Below, piece after piece: positions 1 through 5,707 of a DNA stretch of 5,707 nt (the stretch's first letter is position 1; the number at the start of each line of letters is the position of its first letter). Both the position numbers and the translations under genes were made by a program. The notes under the pieces were generated by a model. It had not been told where the DNA came from and made no database searches. It worked only from the letters and a program-made list of their open reading frames with translations. Source of the stretch: DASQDT01 sp036380435 (GTDB taxonomy: Bacteria; Acidobacteriota; Blastocatellia; Pyrinomonadales; Pyrinomonadaceae); contig DASVES010000283.1 in the NCBI GenBank assembly GCA_036380435.1, positions 1-5,707 on the forward strand. The letters are read 5' to 3'.

Positions 1-1
1 G

Positions 2-770
2 CAGGCGACGCCGGCGACGTGGAGGCTGCTCGTCGAGTCGGGGTGGGCGGGGAGCGCGGGGTTGAAGATTCTGTGTGGGGGCGAGGCGTTGGCGCGCTCG
101 CTGGCCGCTGAGTTGGCGGGGCGCGGCGCGGCGGTGTGGAACCTCTACGGGCCGACGGAGACGACCATCTGGTCGGCGGTGGGGCGGGTGGAGGCGGGGG
201 CGGGTGAGGGGTTGGTGAGCGTTGGAGGGCCGATAGCCAACACGCAGATGTACGTGCTCGACGCTGAGTTGGAGCCGGCGCCGGTGGGGGTGGTGGGGGA
301 GTTGTACATTGGTGGAGAGGGGCTGGCGCGAGGGTATCTGAACCGGCCGGAGCTGACGGCGGAGAGGTTCGTGCCACATCCGCACGGGGAGGAGGCGGGG
401 GCGAGGCTGTACCGGACGGGGGACGTGGCGCGCTACCGCTCGGACGGCGGGATGGAAGTCGTAGGACGTGTGGATCAGCAGGTGAAGCTGCGCGGCCATC
501 GCATCGAGTTGGGAGAAGTTGAGAGCGTGCTGAACGGGTGCGAAGGCGTCAGTCAGGCGGTCGTGCTGCTCAGGGAAGACGCGCCGGGCGACAGGCGTCT
601 GGTGGCCTACCTCTCAAGCGGCGCGGAGGCTGAGTCAATCACCACGACTGAGCTGCGCGAATACTTACGCGAGCGGTTGCCGGAATACATGATGCCTTCG
701 GCCTTCGTCATGTTGCGCGAGTGGCCCCTGACGCCGAACGGCAAAGTAGACCGGAAGGCGCTGCCCGCGC
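2..770 (+). other. Adenylation domain of the first module, N-terminal part missing; glycine-like partial code
   Basis: Core motifs from A5 onward are visible: NLYGPTE (140-160), GELYIGGEGLARGYL (296-340), LYRTGD (407-424), the A8 hinge motif starting GRVDQQVK (464-523), LPEYMMP (677-697) and NGKVDR with the catalytic lysine (737-754). The domain makes an aminoacyl-AMP and loads the adjacent PCP. The FDxS region lies upstream of the window, so only part of the specificity code can be read. Aligning by eye to GrsA PheA, positions 278, 299, 301, 322, 330 and 331 are Q, L, G, L, I and W, followed by the A10 Lys. This matches the tail of the glycine signature DILQLGLIWK as I remember it. Three of the ten code positions are unseen, so glycine is a moderate-confidence inference. 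Confidence 0.9.
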
Positions 771-2503
771 CCGACAGGTCAACGCGCCCGGACGGCGCGG
801 AACATGCCGCGCCGCGCAGTCGCGCGGAAAAAGTTTTGGCGGACATCTGGGCGGAAGTGCTGGGCATGGAGAGCGTCGGAATCAACGACAACTTTTTCGA
901 GTTGGGCGGCGATTCGATCCTCGGCATTCAGGCCGTCGCTCGCGCCAACCGTGCGGGTTTTGAACTCATCCCGCGCCAGCTATTCCAGCATCAGACGATT
1001 GCCGCTCTGGCGTCCGCTGCCGGCCCCGCGCCCGTGTTGCGGACTGAGCAGGGCGCGGTCACGGGAAGCGTCCCGCTGACGCCCGTGCAGCATTGGTTCT
1101 TTGAAAAAGATTTGCCCGACCCACACCACTCCAACCAGTCGGTGCTGTTGGAGGTTCGCGGGGGCTTGAACATCTCCGCGCTCGAAGAGTCCGTGAGGCT
1201 GCTGTTGGCGCATCACGACGCGCTGCGCCTGCGCTTCGCGCGGACTGAGACTGGCTGGCAACAGTGGCACGCGGCCGCCGACGAGCCTGTGCCGGTCTCT
1301 TTAGTGGTGCTGCCCTCCGCGACCGATGAGGAATACCGCGAGGCCGTTTCGGCCGCGGCCGCCGAAGCGCAGGCCACGCTGAATTTGTTTCACGGCCCGC
1401 TGATGAGAGTCACGGCCTTCCGCTCAGAAAGAGGGCTGCCCGACCGGCTGCACGTGGCCATCCACCAACTGGCCGTGGACGGTGTCTCGTGGCGCGTTTT
1501 ATTTGAAGACCTACAACTCTGTTACGAAGAACTCGCGGAGGGACGAACCCCCCGGCTTCCTCCTAAGACCACCTCTTATCAATACTGGGCGCAACGGCTG
1601 TCCGACTACGCGCAGACGGAGGCCGTGCGGCAGGAGGCCGCCTACTGGCTGTGGGAGACGGGGACTTTGAGCGAGCCGCTTCCCATCGACTTCGAGGGAC
1701 GGGGCGAGAGCGGCCACGCGGATTCGGCGCGCACGGTCTCGGTGTCGCTCGGGGCGGAAGCGACGGCCGGATTGCTCTACGACGCGCCGCGCTCCTACCG
1801 CGTGCAGGTCAACGACGTGCTCCTCACGGCGCTGGCGCGGAGCTTCGCGCGTTGGACTGCCAACAATTCTTTAATGGTCTGCGTGGAGAGCCACGGGCGG
1901 CAGGACATCTTCGGCGATGTCGATTTTACGCGCACCGTGGGTTGGTTCACGGCCCTGTTCCCTGTCCGTTTGACGCTGCCGGGCGAAGCGCACCCCGGCG
2001 AACAACTCAAGGCAATCAAGGAACAATTGCGCCGCGTCCCTAATCACGGCCTCGGCTACGGCCTCCTGCGTTACCTTTGCCGCGACGCACAGACCGCGCG
2101 CAGTGTGGGCGAGCTTGCCAGTCCCGAAGTCTTATTCAACTATTTCGGCAATGTCGATCAGGCGTTGGACGAGGCCGCACCCTTCACCCTCTGCGAGGAT
2201 GAAGCGCGGCGCGAACGCAGCCCGAGTGAAAGTCGTGGCTTTATGTTTGAAGTTAATACCTACGTCACCGACGGGAGCCTCGTCTCGAACTGGACGTATG
2301 ACTCGAATCTCCACCGGCGCGAAACCGTCGAAGCACTGGCCGAGGGGTTCATGGAGTCCGTGCGCCTGCTCGCCGACTACTGCCGCGGGGCCGAGACGAC
2401 GGCCGGCTATACCCCTTCGGACTTTCCGAAGTCGAAGCTCAATCAGACCGAGTTGGATCATCTGTTATCGAAAATCAGTGCGTCGCGCGGTGAATTGGCA
2501 TGA
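2..2503 (+). CDS. Nonribosomal peptide synthetase, C-terminal part: A (partial) - PCP - E - docking tail
   Basis: The 5' end lies outside the window: the frame is open from base 2 and the first residues (QATPATWRLL, then LKILCGGEAL) are already inside an adenylation domain. The TTG at 62 is therefore an internal leucine codon, not a start. The visible 833 residues hold, in order, the rest of an A domain (about 1-255), a PCP with phosphopantetheine site LGGDSI (Ser305), an epimerization domain (about 357-796) and a tail with TPSDFP (804-809). The protein would activate one amino acid, tether it on the PCP arm, and nominally convert it from L to D before handing it to the next synthetase in the cytoplasm. 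No thioesterase is present, so the chain leaves in trans, most likely to the product of the overlapping downstream gene. Two oddities: the E domain reads HQLAVDG where HHxxxDG is expected, and the first ~460 bases use codons unlike the rest of the gene. The NRPS assignment is secure; the product of the pathway is unknown. Confidence 0.97.
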   Translation, partial: QATPATWRLLVESGWAGSAGLKILCGGEALARSLAAELAGRGAAVWNLYGPTETTIWSAVGRVEAGAGEGLVSVGGPIANTQMYVLDAELEPAPVGVVGELYIGGEGLARGYLNRPELTAERFVPHPHGEEAGARLYRTGDVARYRSDGGMEVVGRVDQQVKLRGHRIELGEVESVLNGCEGVSQAVVLLREDAPGDRRLVAYLSSGAEAESITTTELREYLRERLPEYMMPSAFVMLREWPLTPNGKVDRKALPAPDRSTRPDGAEHAAPRSRAEKVLADIWAEVLGMESVGINDNFFELGGDSILGIQAVARANRAGFELIPRQLFQHQTIAALASAAGPAPVLRTEQGAVTGSVPLTPVQHWFFEKDLPDPHHSNQSVLLEVRGGLNISALEESVRLLLAHHDALRLRFARTETGWQQWHAAADEPVPVSLVVLPSATDEEYREAVSAAAAEAQATLNLFHGPLMRVTAFRSERGLPDRLHVAIHQLAVDGVSWRVLFEDLQLCYEELAEGRTPRLPPKTTSYQYWAQRLSDYAQTEAVRQEAAYWLWETGTLSEPLPIDFEGRGESGHADSARTVSVSLGAEATAGLLYDAPRSYRVQVNDVLLTALARSFARWTANNSLMVCVESHGRQDIFGDVDFTRTVGWFTALFPVRLTLPGEAHPGEQLKAIKEQLRRVPNHGLGYGLLRYLCRDAQTARSVGELASPEVLFNYFGNVDQALDEAAPFTLCEDEARRERSPSESRGFMFEVNTYVTDGSLVSNWTYDSNLHRRETVEALAEGFMESVRLLADYCRGAETTAGYTPSDFPKSKLNQTELDHLLSKISASRGELA
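809..1018 (+). other. Peptidyl carrier protein (thiolation) domain of the first module
   Basis: A domain of about 70 residues begins near APRSRAEKVLADIWAEVLG and contains DNFFELGGDSI. The serine that carries 4'-phosphopantetheine is codon 914-916. The GGDS form, rather than GGHS, is typical of carrier domains that sit directly before an epimerization domain, which agrees with the E domain that follows. It holds the amino acid or growing peptide as a thioester. Confidence 0.95.
1070..2389 (+). other. Epimerization (E) domain with altered active-site motif (HQxxxDG)
   Basis: E-type rather than condensation motifs run through this stretch: LTPVQHWFF (about 1076-1102), the HHxxxDG equivalent IHQLAVDGVSW (1460-1492), VESHGRQ (1883-1903), TVGWFTALFPV (1934-1966), RRVPNHGLGYG (2030-2062) and LFNYFGNVDQ (2132-2161). 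E domains normally interconvert the L and D forms of the PCP-bound residue using the second His of HHxxxDG and the Glu of the E(G/S)HGR motif. Here the Glu is kept (GAG 1886-1888), but the second His is Gln (CAA 1466-1468), one base from CAC. Mutagenesis of the GrsA and TycA E domains shows that this His is essential, so this domain is probably inactive or strongly impaired. The fold otherwise looks complete and in frame. Confidence 0.93.
2411..2503 (+). other. C-terminal docking tail (donor COM-like region) of the first synthetase
   Basis: The last 30 residues start with TPSDFP and continue with a short, helix-prone stretch (KLNQTELDHLLSKI) before the stop. Tails of this form follow E domains in NRPSs that pass the chain to a partner protein starting with a C domain, as at the tyrocidine TycA/TycB boundary (communication-mediating, or COM, domains). 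The next gene begins with the matching short N-terminus. Assignment rests on position and the TPSDFP motif; pairing specificity cannot be read from this one pair. Confidence 0.75.
2489..2503 (+). promoter_or_regulatory. Overlapping stop/start ATGA with weak ribosome binding site
   Basis: The start codon of the second synthetase (ATG 2500-2502) overlaps the stop of the first (TGA 2501-2503). A GGTGA at 2489-2493 sits 6 bases before the ATG and is a plausible but modest Shine-Dalgarno sequence. The arrangement suggests one transcript and translational coupling, so the two partner proteins would be made in similar amounts. This start is preferred because the N-terminus it gives (MNSTKDSIEDIYPLSPMQQ) is the expected length before the first C-domain motif. 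The next in-frame ATG (2548) falls inside that motif. Confidence 0.8.
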
Positions 2504-5500
2504 ACTCCACGAAGGATTCAATCGAAGATATTTACCCCCTCTCGCCGATGCAGCAGGGGATACTCTTCCACGCCCTGTTGAACGTAGACACTGCGGTCTA
2601 CGTCGAGCAATTGACCTGCGCGGTCAGCGGGCCGCTCGACGTGGGCGCCTTCAAGTCGGCCTGGCAGCGTCTGATCGAACGCCACTCTATACTGCGCACG
2701 GCTTTTGTCTGGGAGGGTTTGAGGGAACCCATGCAGTACGTCGTGCGTGAGGCGAGTTTCGGATGCGTGGAGGACGACTGGCGGGGTCTGCCGGCGGCCG
2801 AAGGAGAAGAACGCCTTCGTCAATATCTGCGACAAGACCGTGCGCGGGGCATGGCCCTCAACGAAGCCCCGCTCATGCGTGCCGCCCTCTTCCGCCGCGC
2901 GGAGCAGGACTATCAGTTCGTCTGGAGTTACCACCATTTGCTCCTCGACGGGTGGTCGGGGGCGCTGCTGTTTCAGGAAGCGCTCACGCTCTACAAATCC
3001 TTGCGGCGCGGCGAGACCCCGCGCCTCGACCCGGTCCGGCCCTTCGGCGATTACATCGAGTGGTTGCAGAGGCAGCCACTTTCGGCCGCCGAGAGCTTCT
3101 GGCGAGGGGCGCTGCGGGGGCTTTCAACGCCGACGCCGCTCTGGCTCGACCGCGCGCCGACTGGCGGCCTCGATCAGGCGAGCCGCCACGATAGACAGGA
3201 GACGATACTCCCCGCCGCGCTGACACGGGAGTTAACCTCGCTGGCCCGGCGGAATCAGTTGACCCTCAACACCATGATTCAGGGGGCATGGGCGCTGCTC
3301 CTCGGTCGTTATAGCGGGCAGGAGGATGTCATGTTCGGAGCCACGGTGTCGGGTCGCCCGGCCGCGCTCGCGGGCGTCGAAACCATCCTCGGTAATTTCA
3401 TCAACACCCTGCCCGTGCGCGTGCAGCTCAACCCCGACGCGGTGATTATCGATTGGCTGAAGGAGTTGCAGGACGCGCAGGCCGAGGCGCGGCAGTACGA
3501 TTACGTCACCGTCGCACAGATTCAGGGGTGGAGCGACGTGCCGAGGGGCATGCCGTTGTTCGAGAGCGTCGTCGTCTTTGAGAATTATCCGACCAACTCC
3601 GCTTTCGGCGCCGGAGCTTGGGAAGAGGAGGCTGAACTCAGGCTGAGCGAAATCCGCTCGGACGATTTAATCAACTTCCCGCTGGCGCTGGGCGCGGAGC
3701 CGGGGACGGCATCGGAGTTGACGCTCAGGCTGGTCTACGACGCGCGGCGCTTTGACGACGCGGTCGTCGGGGACATGCTCGGGCACCTGCGGACGACGCT
3801 GGAGGTTTTCGCCCGCGATCCCTTCCAGCCCCTGAAGGCGGTGACGTTGTTAACGGAGGTCGAACTTCGCCGGCTCCTCTTTGAGTGGAACGACACGCGG
3901 CGCGAGTATTCGCCCTACACGTCCGTCCTTGAGTTGTTCGATGCACAGGTGGGGCGAGCGCCCGACAGCGTTGCGGTCTGCTTCGAGGGAGAGCGCCTGA
4001 CCTACGGTGAGCTGGACGCGCGGGCGAACATGCTCGCACGTCGTCTGCGGCGGCTGGGGGTGGGGCCGGAGACGCTGGTTGGCCTTCACATGGAGCGCTC
4101 CCTTGAGATGGTCGTGTCGATTCTCGGCGTGCTCAAAGCCGGCGGGGCTTACCTGCCACTCGATCCCTCGTATCCGCACGAGCGCCTTGACAGGATGTTG
4201 GAGGAGGCGCGTCCGCCGGTCGTGCTGACTCAAGATGCGTTGGCGGAGCAACTCCCCGCCGCCAGCGCGCACGTCCTGTGCGTTGACTCGTGCTGGGATT
4301 CGATTGCCGAGGAGGGCGGCGAGCCAACGGGCTGCACGGTGTCGGGCGGCAACGTGGCATACGTGATCTACACGTCCGGCTCGACTGGCAAACCCAAAGG
4401 TGTGATGAACACCCACGAGGCCATTTTAAATCGACTGCTTTGGATGCAGGACGCCTTCGGTCTGACGGCGGCGGACAGTGTCTTACAGAAAACGCCCTTC
4501 GGCTTCGACGTGTCGGTGTGGGAGTTTCTTTGGCCGCTGATGTACGGAGCGCGCCTCGTCGTTGCGCGGCCCGGCGGCCATCAGGACAGTTCATATCTCG
4601 TCGAGTTGATAGTTGAAGAGAAGATCACGGTCACGCATTTCGTTCCCTCGATGCTGAGGATTTTTCTGGAAGAGAAAGGGGTCGAAGCGTGCGAGCGGCT
4701 GCGCCACGTCGTGTGTAGCGGAGAGGCGTTGCCCGCCGAACTTGTGAGTCGATTTTACGAACGCTGCCAGGCCCAACTTCATAACCTGTACGGCCCGACG
4801 GAGGCGGCCATCGACGTGACGAGCTGGCGGTGCGAACGCGGGAACGATGCTCAGACGGTTCCCATCGGACGGCCCATCTCGAACACACAAATCTACCTGC
4901 TCGATACGGACCTGCGCCCCGTGCCCGTCGGCGTGCCCGGCGAGTTACACATCGGCGGCGTCAATCTGGCGCGAGGCTATCTGGGCTGGGCGGAGTTGAC
5001 GGCCGAGAAATTCATCCCCGACCCGTTCGGCCCGCAGCCCGGCGCGCGGCTCTACAAGACCGGAGACATCGCCCGGTTCCGCCCCGAAGGCCAGATCGAA
5101 TACCTCGGGCGCACCGACGCGCAGGTGAAGATTCGCGGCTTCCGCATCGAGTTGGGGGAGATTGAAACAACCTTGTCCCGGCACGCGCAGGTGCGCGAGG
5201 CTGTCGTCCTCGCGCGTGAGGACACGCCCGGCAACAAGAGGCTGGTTGCTTACCTGACCCTCGCCCCCGGCGCGCAGGTCAACATCACCGAGCTGCGCGG
5301 CTTCCTGCAAATGTCGCTGCCCGAGTACATGGCGCCGGCGGCCTTCGTATTCATGGAGTCTTTCCCGCTGACGGAGAGCGGGAAGATCGACCGACGCCGG
5401 TTGCCTCCGCCCGACGAGGACAGGTCGCGTCTGACGACGCCTCTGGTCGGGCCGCGGACATCAGCGGAAGCGGAACTCGCGACGATGTGGCGCGAACTCC

Positions 5501-5707
5501 TCGGCGTCGAGCGCGTCGGCGTTCACGACAACTTCTTCGAGTTGGGCGGGCACTCGCTGATGCTCACGCAACTCGCCTCGCGTATTGACGGCGTCTTTCA
5601 GGTGCAGCTTCCTCTGCGCGTGCTCTTCAACGTTCCGACCATCGTCGAGATGACGACGGCCATCGCGGCGCGACAGATGGAGCAGGCCGACCCGGAGGAA
5701 CTCACCC
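2500..5707 (+). CDS. Nonribosomal peptide synthetase, N-terminal part: C - A(Ser) - PCP, continues beyond window
   Basis: The frame is open without a stop from ATG 2500 to the window end (1069 codons plus one base). Domains in order: a docking N-terminus of about 12 residues, condensation domain (about 8-446), adenylation domain (about 450-971) and PCP (about 984-1059). All core motifs are present and in frame, so I see no frameshift. The protein takes the chain from the upstream synthetase's PCP, joins it to the amino acid selected by its own A domain (serine-type code DVWHVSLIDK), and keeps the extended peptide on Ser1019. The final residues (MEQADPEELT) look like the linker after a PCP. 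The LGGHSL form of the PCP argues against an E domain next, so a further C domain, a thioesterase or the protein end could follow. The gene overlaps its neighbour by 4 bases and is surely co-transcribed with it. Codon use is even along its length, unlike the first gene. Confidence 0.97.
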   Translation, partial: MNSTKDSIEDIYPLSPMQQGILFHALLNVDTAVYVEQLTCAVSGPLDVGAFKSAWQRLIERHSILRTAFVWEGLREPMQYVVREASFGCVEDDWRGLPAAEGEERLRQYLRQDRARGMALNEAPLMRAALFRRAEQDYQFVWSYHHLLLDGWSGALLFQEALTLYKSLRRGETPRLDPVRPFGDYIEWLQRQPLSAAESFWRGALRGLSTPTPLWLDRAPTGGLDQASRHDRQETILPAALTRELTSLARRNQLTLNTMIQGAWALLLGRYSGQEDVMFGATVSGRPAALAGVETILGNFINTLPVRVQLNPDAVIIDWLKELQDAQAEARQYDYVTVAQIQGWSDVPRGMPLFESVVVFENYPTNSAFGAGAWEEEAELRLSEIRSDDLINFPLALGAEPGTASELTLRLVYDARRFDDAVVGDMLGHLRTTLEVFARDPFQPLKAVTLLTEVELRRLLFEWNDTRREYSPYTSVLELFDAQVGRAPDSVAVCFEGERLTYGELDARANMLARRLRRLGVGPETLVGLHMERSLEMVVSILGVLKAGGAYLPLDPSYPHERLDRMLEEARPPVVLTQDALAEQLPAASAHVLCVDSCWDSIAEEGGEPTGCTVSGGNVAYVIYTSGSTGKPKGVMNTHEAILNRLLWMQDAFGLTAADSVLQKTPFGFDVSVWEFLWPLMYGARLVVARPGGHQDSSYLVELIVEEKITVTHFVPSMLRIFLEEKGVEACERLRHVVCSGEALPAELVSRFYERCQAQLHNLYGPTEAAIDVTSWRCERGNDAQTVPIGRPISNTQIYLLDTDLRPVPVGVPGELHIGGVNLARGYLGWAELTAEKFIPDPFGPQPGARLYKTGDIARFRPEGQIEYLGRTDAQVKIRGFRIELGEIETTLSRHAQVREAVVLAREDTPGNKRLVAYLTLAPGAQVNITELRGFLQMSLPEYMAPAAFVFMESFPLTESGKIDRRRLPPPDEDRSRLTTPLVGPRTSAEAELATMWRELLGVERVGVHDNFFELGGHSLMLTQLASRIDGVFQVQLPLRVLFNVPTIVEMTTAIAARQMEQADPEELT
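2521..3840 (+). other. Condensation domain, DCL-like (the type that follows an E domain)
   Basis: Motifs by residue of the second protein: C1 LSPMQQGILFH (14-24), C2 RHSILRTAF (61-69), C3 HHLLLDGWS (145-153, catalytic His146), C4 FGDYIEWL (182-189), C5 LGNFINTLPVRV (297-308) and LFESVVVFENYP (353-364). The active-site motif is intact, so peptide-bond formation should work. The opening PLSPMQQGILFH resembles the PLTPMQEGMLFH start of C domains that accept a D-residue donor, not the AQQRLWFL start of the LCL type. The subtype is judged by motif resemblance only. Confidence 0.93.
3847..5413 (+). other. Adenylation domain, complete, predicted to activate serine
   Basis: All ten core motifs are found. 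By residue of the second protein: LTYGELDARAN (500-510), LKAGGAYLPLDPSYP (545-559), YTSGSTGKPKG ATP-binding loop (624-634), FDVSVWEF (669-676), NLYGPTE (762-768), GELHIGGVNLARGYL (814-828), LYKTGD (851-856), the hinge motif from GRTDAQVK (870 on), LPEYMAP (940-946) and SGKIDR (960-965). The specificity positions, aligned by eye to GrsA PheA, are D670 V671 W674 H713 V738 S740 L763 I771 D772 K962, giving DVWHVSLIDK. EntF and other serine-activating domains have DVWHxSLxDK, and the THFVPSML and CSGEALP contexts match them as well. A10 has Ser in place of the usual Asn before GK, but the catalytic lysine is kept. Confidence 0.93.
5449..5676 (+). other. Peptidyl carrier protein (thiolation) domain of the second module
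   Basis: This region runs from GPRTSAEAELATMWRELLG through DNFFELGGHSL to about ARQMEQ. The phosphopantetheine serine is codon 5554-5556. The GGHS form is typical of carriers followed by a C or thioesterase domain, so the residue added here should stay L. The carrier is complete, with the usual VLFNVPTI segment after the active site. Confidence 0.95.

Noticed and set aside
62..64. TTG as a start codon for the first synthetase
   Set aside because: The same frame is open to base 2 and encodes A-domain sequence before it (QATPATWRLL). The TTG is the leucine of LKILCGGEAL, inside the domain.
1070..2389. Reading the domain after the first PCP as a condensation domain with a degenerate HHxxxDG
   Set aside because: PVQHWFF, ESHGR, TVGWFTALFPV, VPNHGLGYG and LFNYFGNVDQ are E-domain motifs. 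The preceding GGDS carrier and the following TPSDFP tail also fit E, and a complete C domain starts the next protein.
2103..2750. 215-residue + strand frame crossing the gene junction
   Set aside because: It overlaps the end of the E domain and the start of the C domain, both clearly coded in other frames. Its product is Arg/Pro/Ser-rich without a motif, as expected for an out-of-frame reading.
2132..2937. Antisense open frames around the junction (2132-2461 and 2518-2937, - strand)
   Set aside because: They are shadows of the conserved + strand E and C domains, with no independent motif or convincing start.
3850..4416. 188-residue open frame on the - strand
   Set aside because: It lies wholly within the C/A region of the second synthetase, whose + strand frame has all conserved motifs. 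The - strand product shows no recognisable domain, and long antisense frames are common in GC-rich coding DNA.
5377..5397. Ser for Asn in the A10 motif (SGKIDR) as a sign of a dead A domain
   Set aside because: The catalytic lysine is present and all other A motifs are intact. The residue before GK varies among active domains.
2500..5707. Frameshift or pseudogene in the second synthetase
   Set aside because: Codon-by-codon translation from 2500 to 5707 has no stop and shows every C, A and PCP motif in one frame. The missing end is only the window edge.

Overview
This window is an internal piece of a nonribosomal peptide synthetase (NRPS) gene cluster from a GC-rich bacterium (roughly two-thirds G+C by eye). 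All of it is coding on the + strand. It carries the 3' end of one NRPS gene and the 5' part of the next, and the two overlap by 4 bases (ATGA). I see no RNA gene, insertion sequence, CRISPR array, terminator or intergenic gap. The lineage cannot be fixed from this stretch. A soil or environmental group with large NRPS clusters (for example Acidobacteriota or Myxococcota) fits, but that is a guess from composition and gene content. TTA and ATA codons do occur, so codon use is not as extreme as in Streptomyces.

Layout: (1) Positions 2-2503, NRPS 1, C-terminal 833 residues: partial adenylation (A) domain, carrier protein (PCP), epimerization (E) domain, and a C-terminal tail of the kind that docks to the next synthetase. 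(2) Positions 2500-5707, NRPS 2, first 1069 residues, open at the window end: short docking N-terminus, condensation (C) domain of the type that usually follows an E domain, complete A domain, PCP. The order A-PCP-E / C-A-PCP makes this one module boundary split between two proteins.

How they work together: the first module loads an amino acid. The six specificity positions still visible read Q-L-G-L-I-W, which resembles the glycine signature. The chain then passes to the second protein, whose A domain has the full signature DVWHVSLIDK, a serine-type code. The predicted local product is therefore ...-Gly-Ser-..., with Ser firmer than Gly.

Most interesting points: the E domain has its HHxxxDG motif changed to HQLAVDG, losing the catalytic second histidine. 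The A domain of the same module shows a sharp change in codon use and G/C strand skew near positions 430-540, at the hinge between the A core and A sub-domains. If the module really activates glycine, which is achiral, an E domain would have nothing to do. Together these observations suggest that an A core was exchanged into an older A-PCP-E module and that the E domain then decayed. This is a hypothesis about NRPS evolution. I found no new class of system here.
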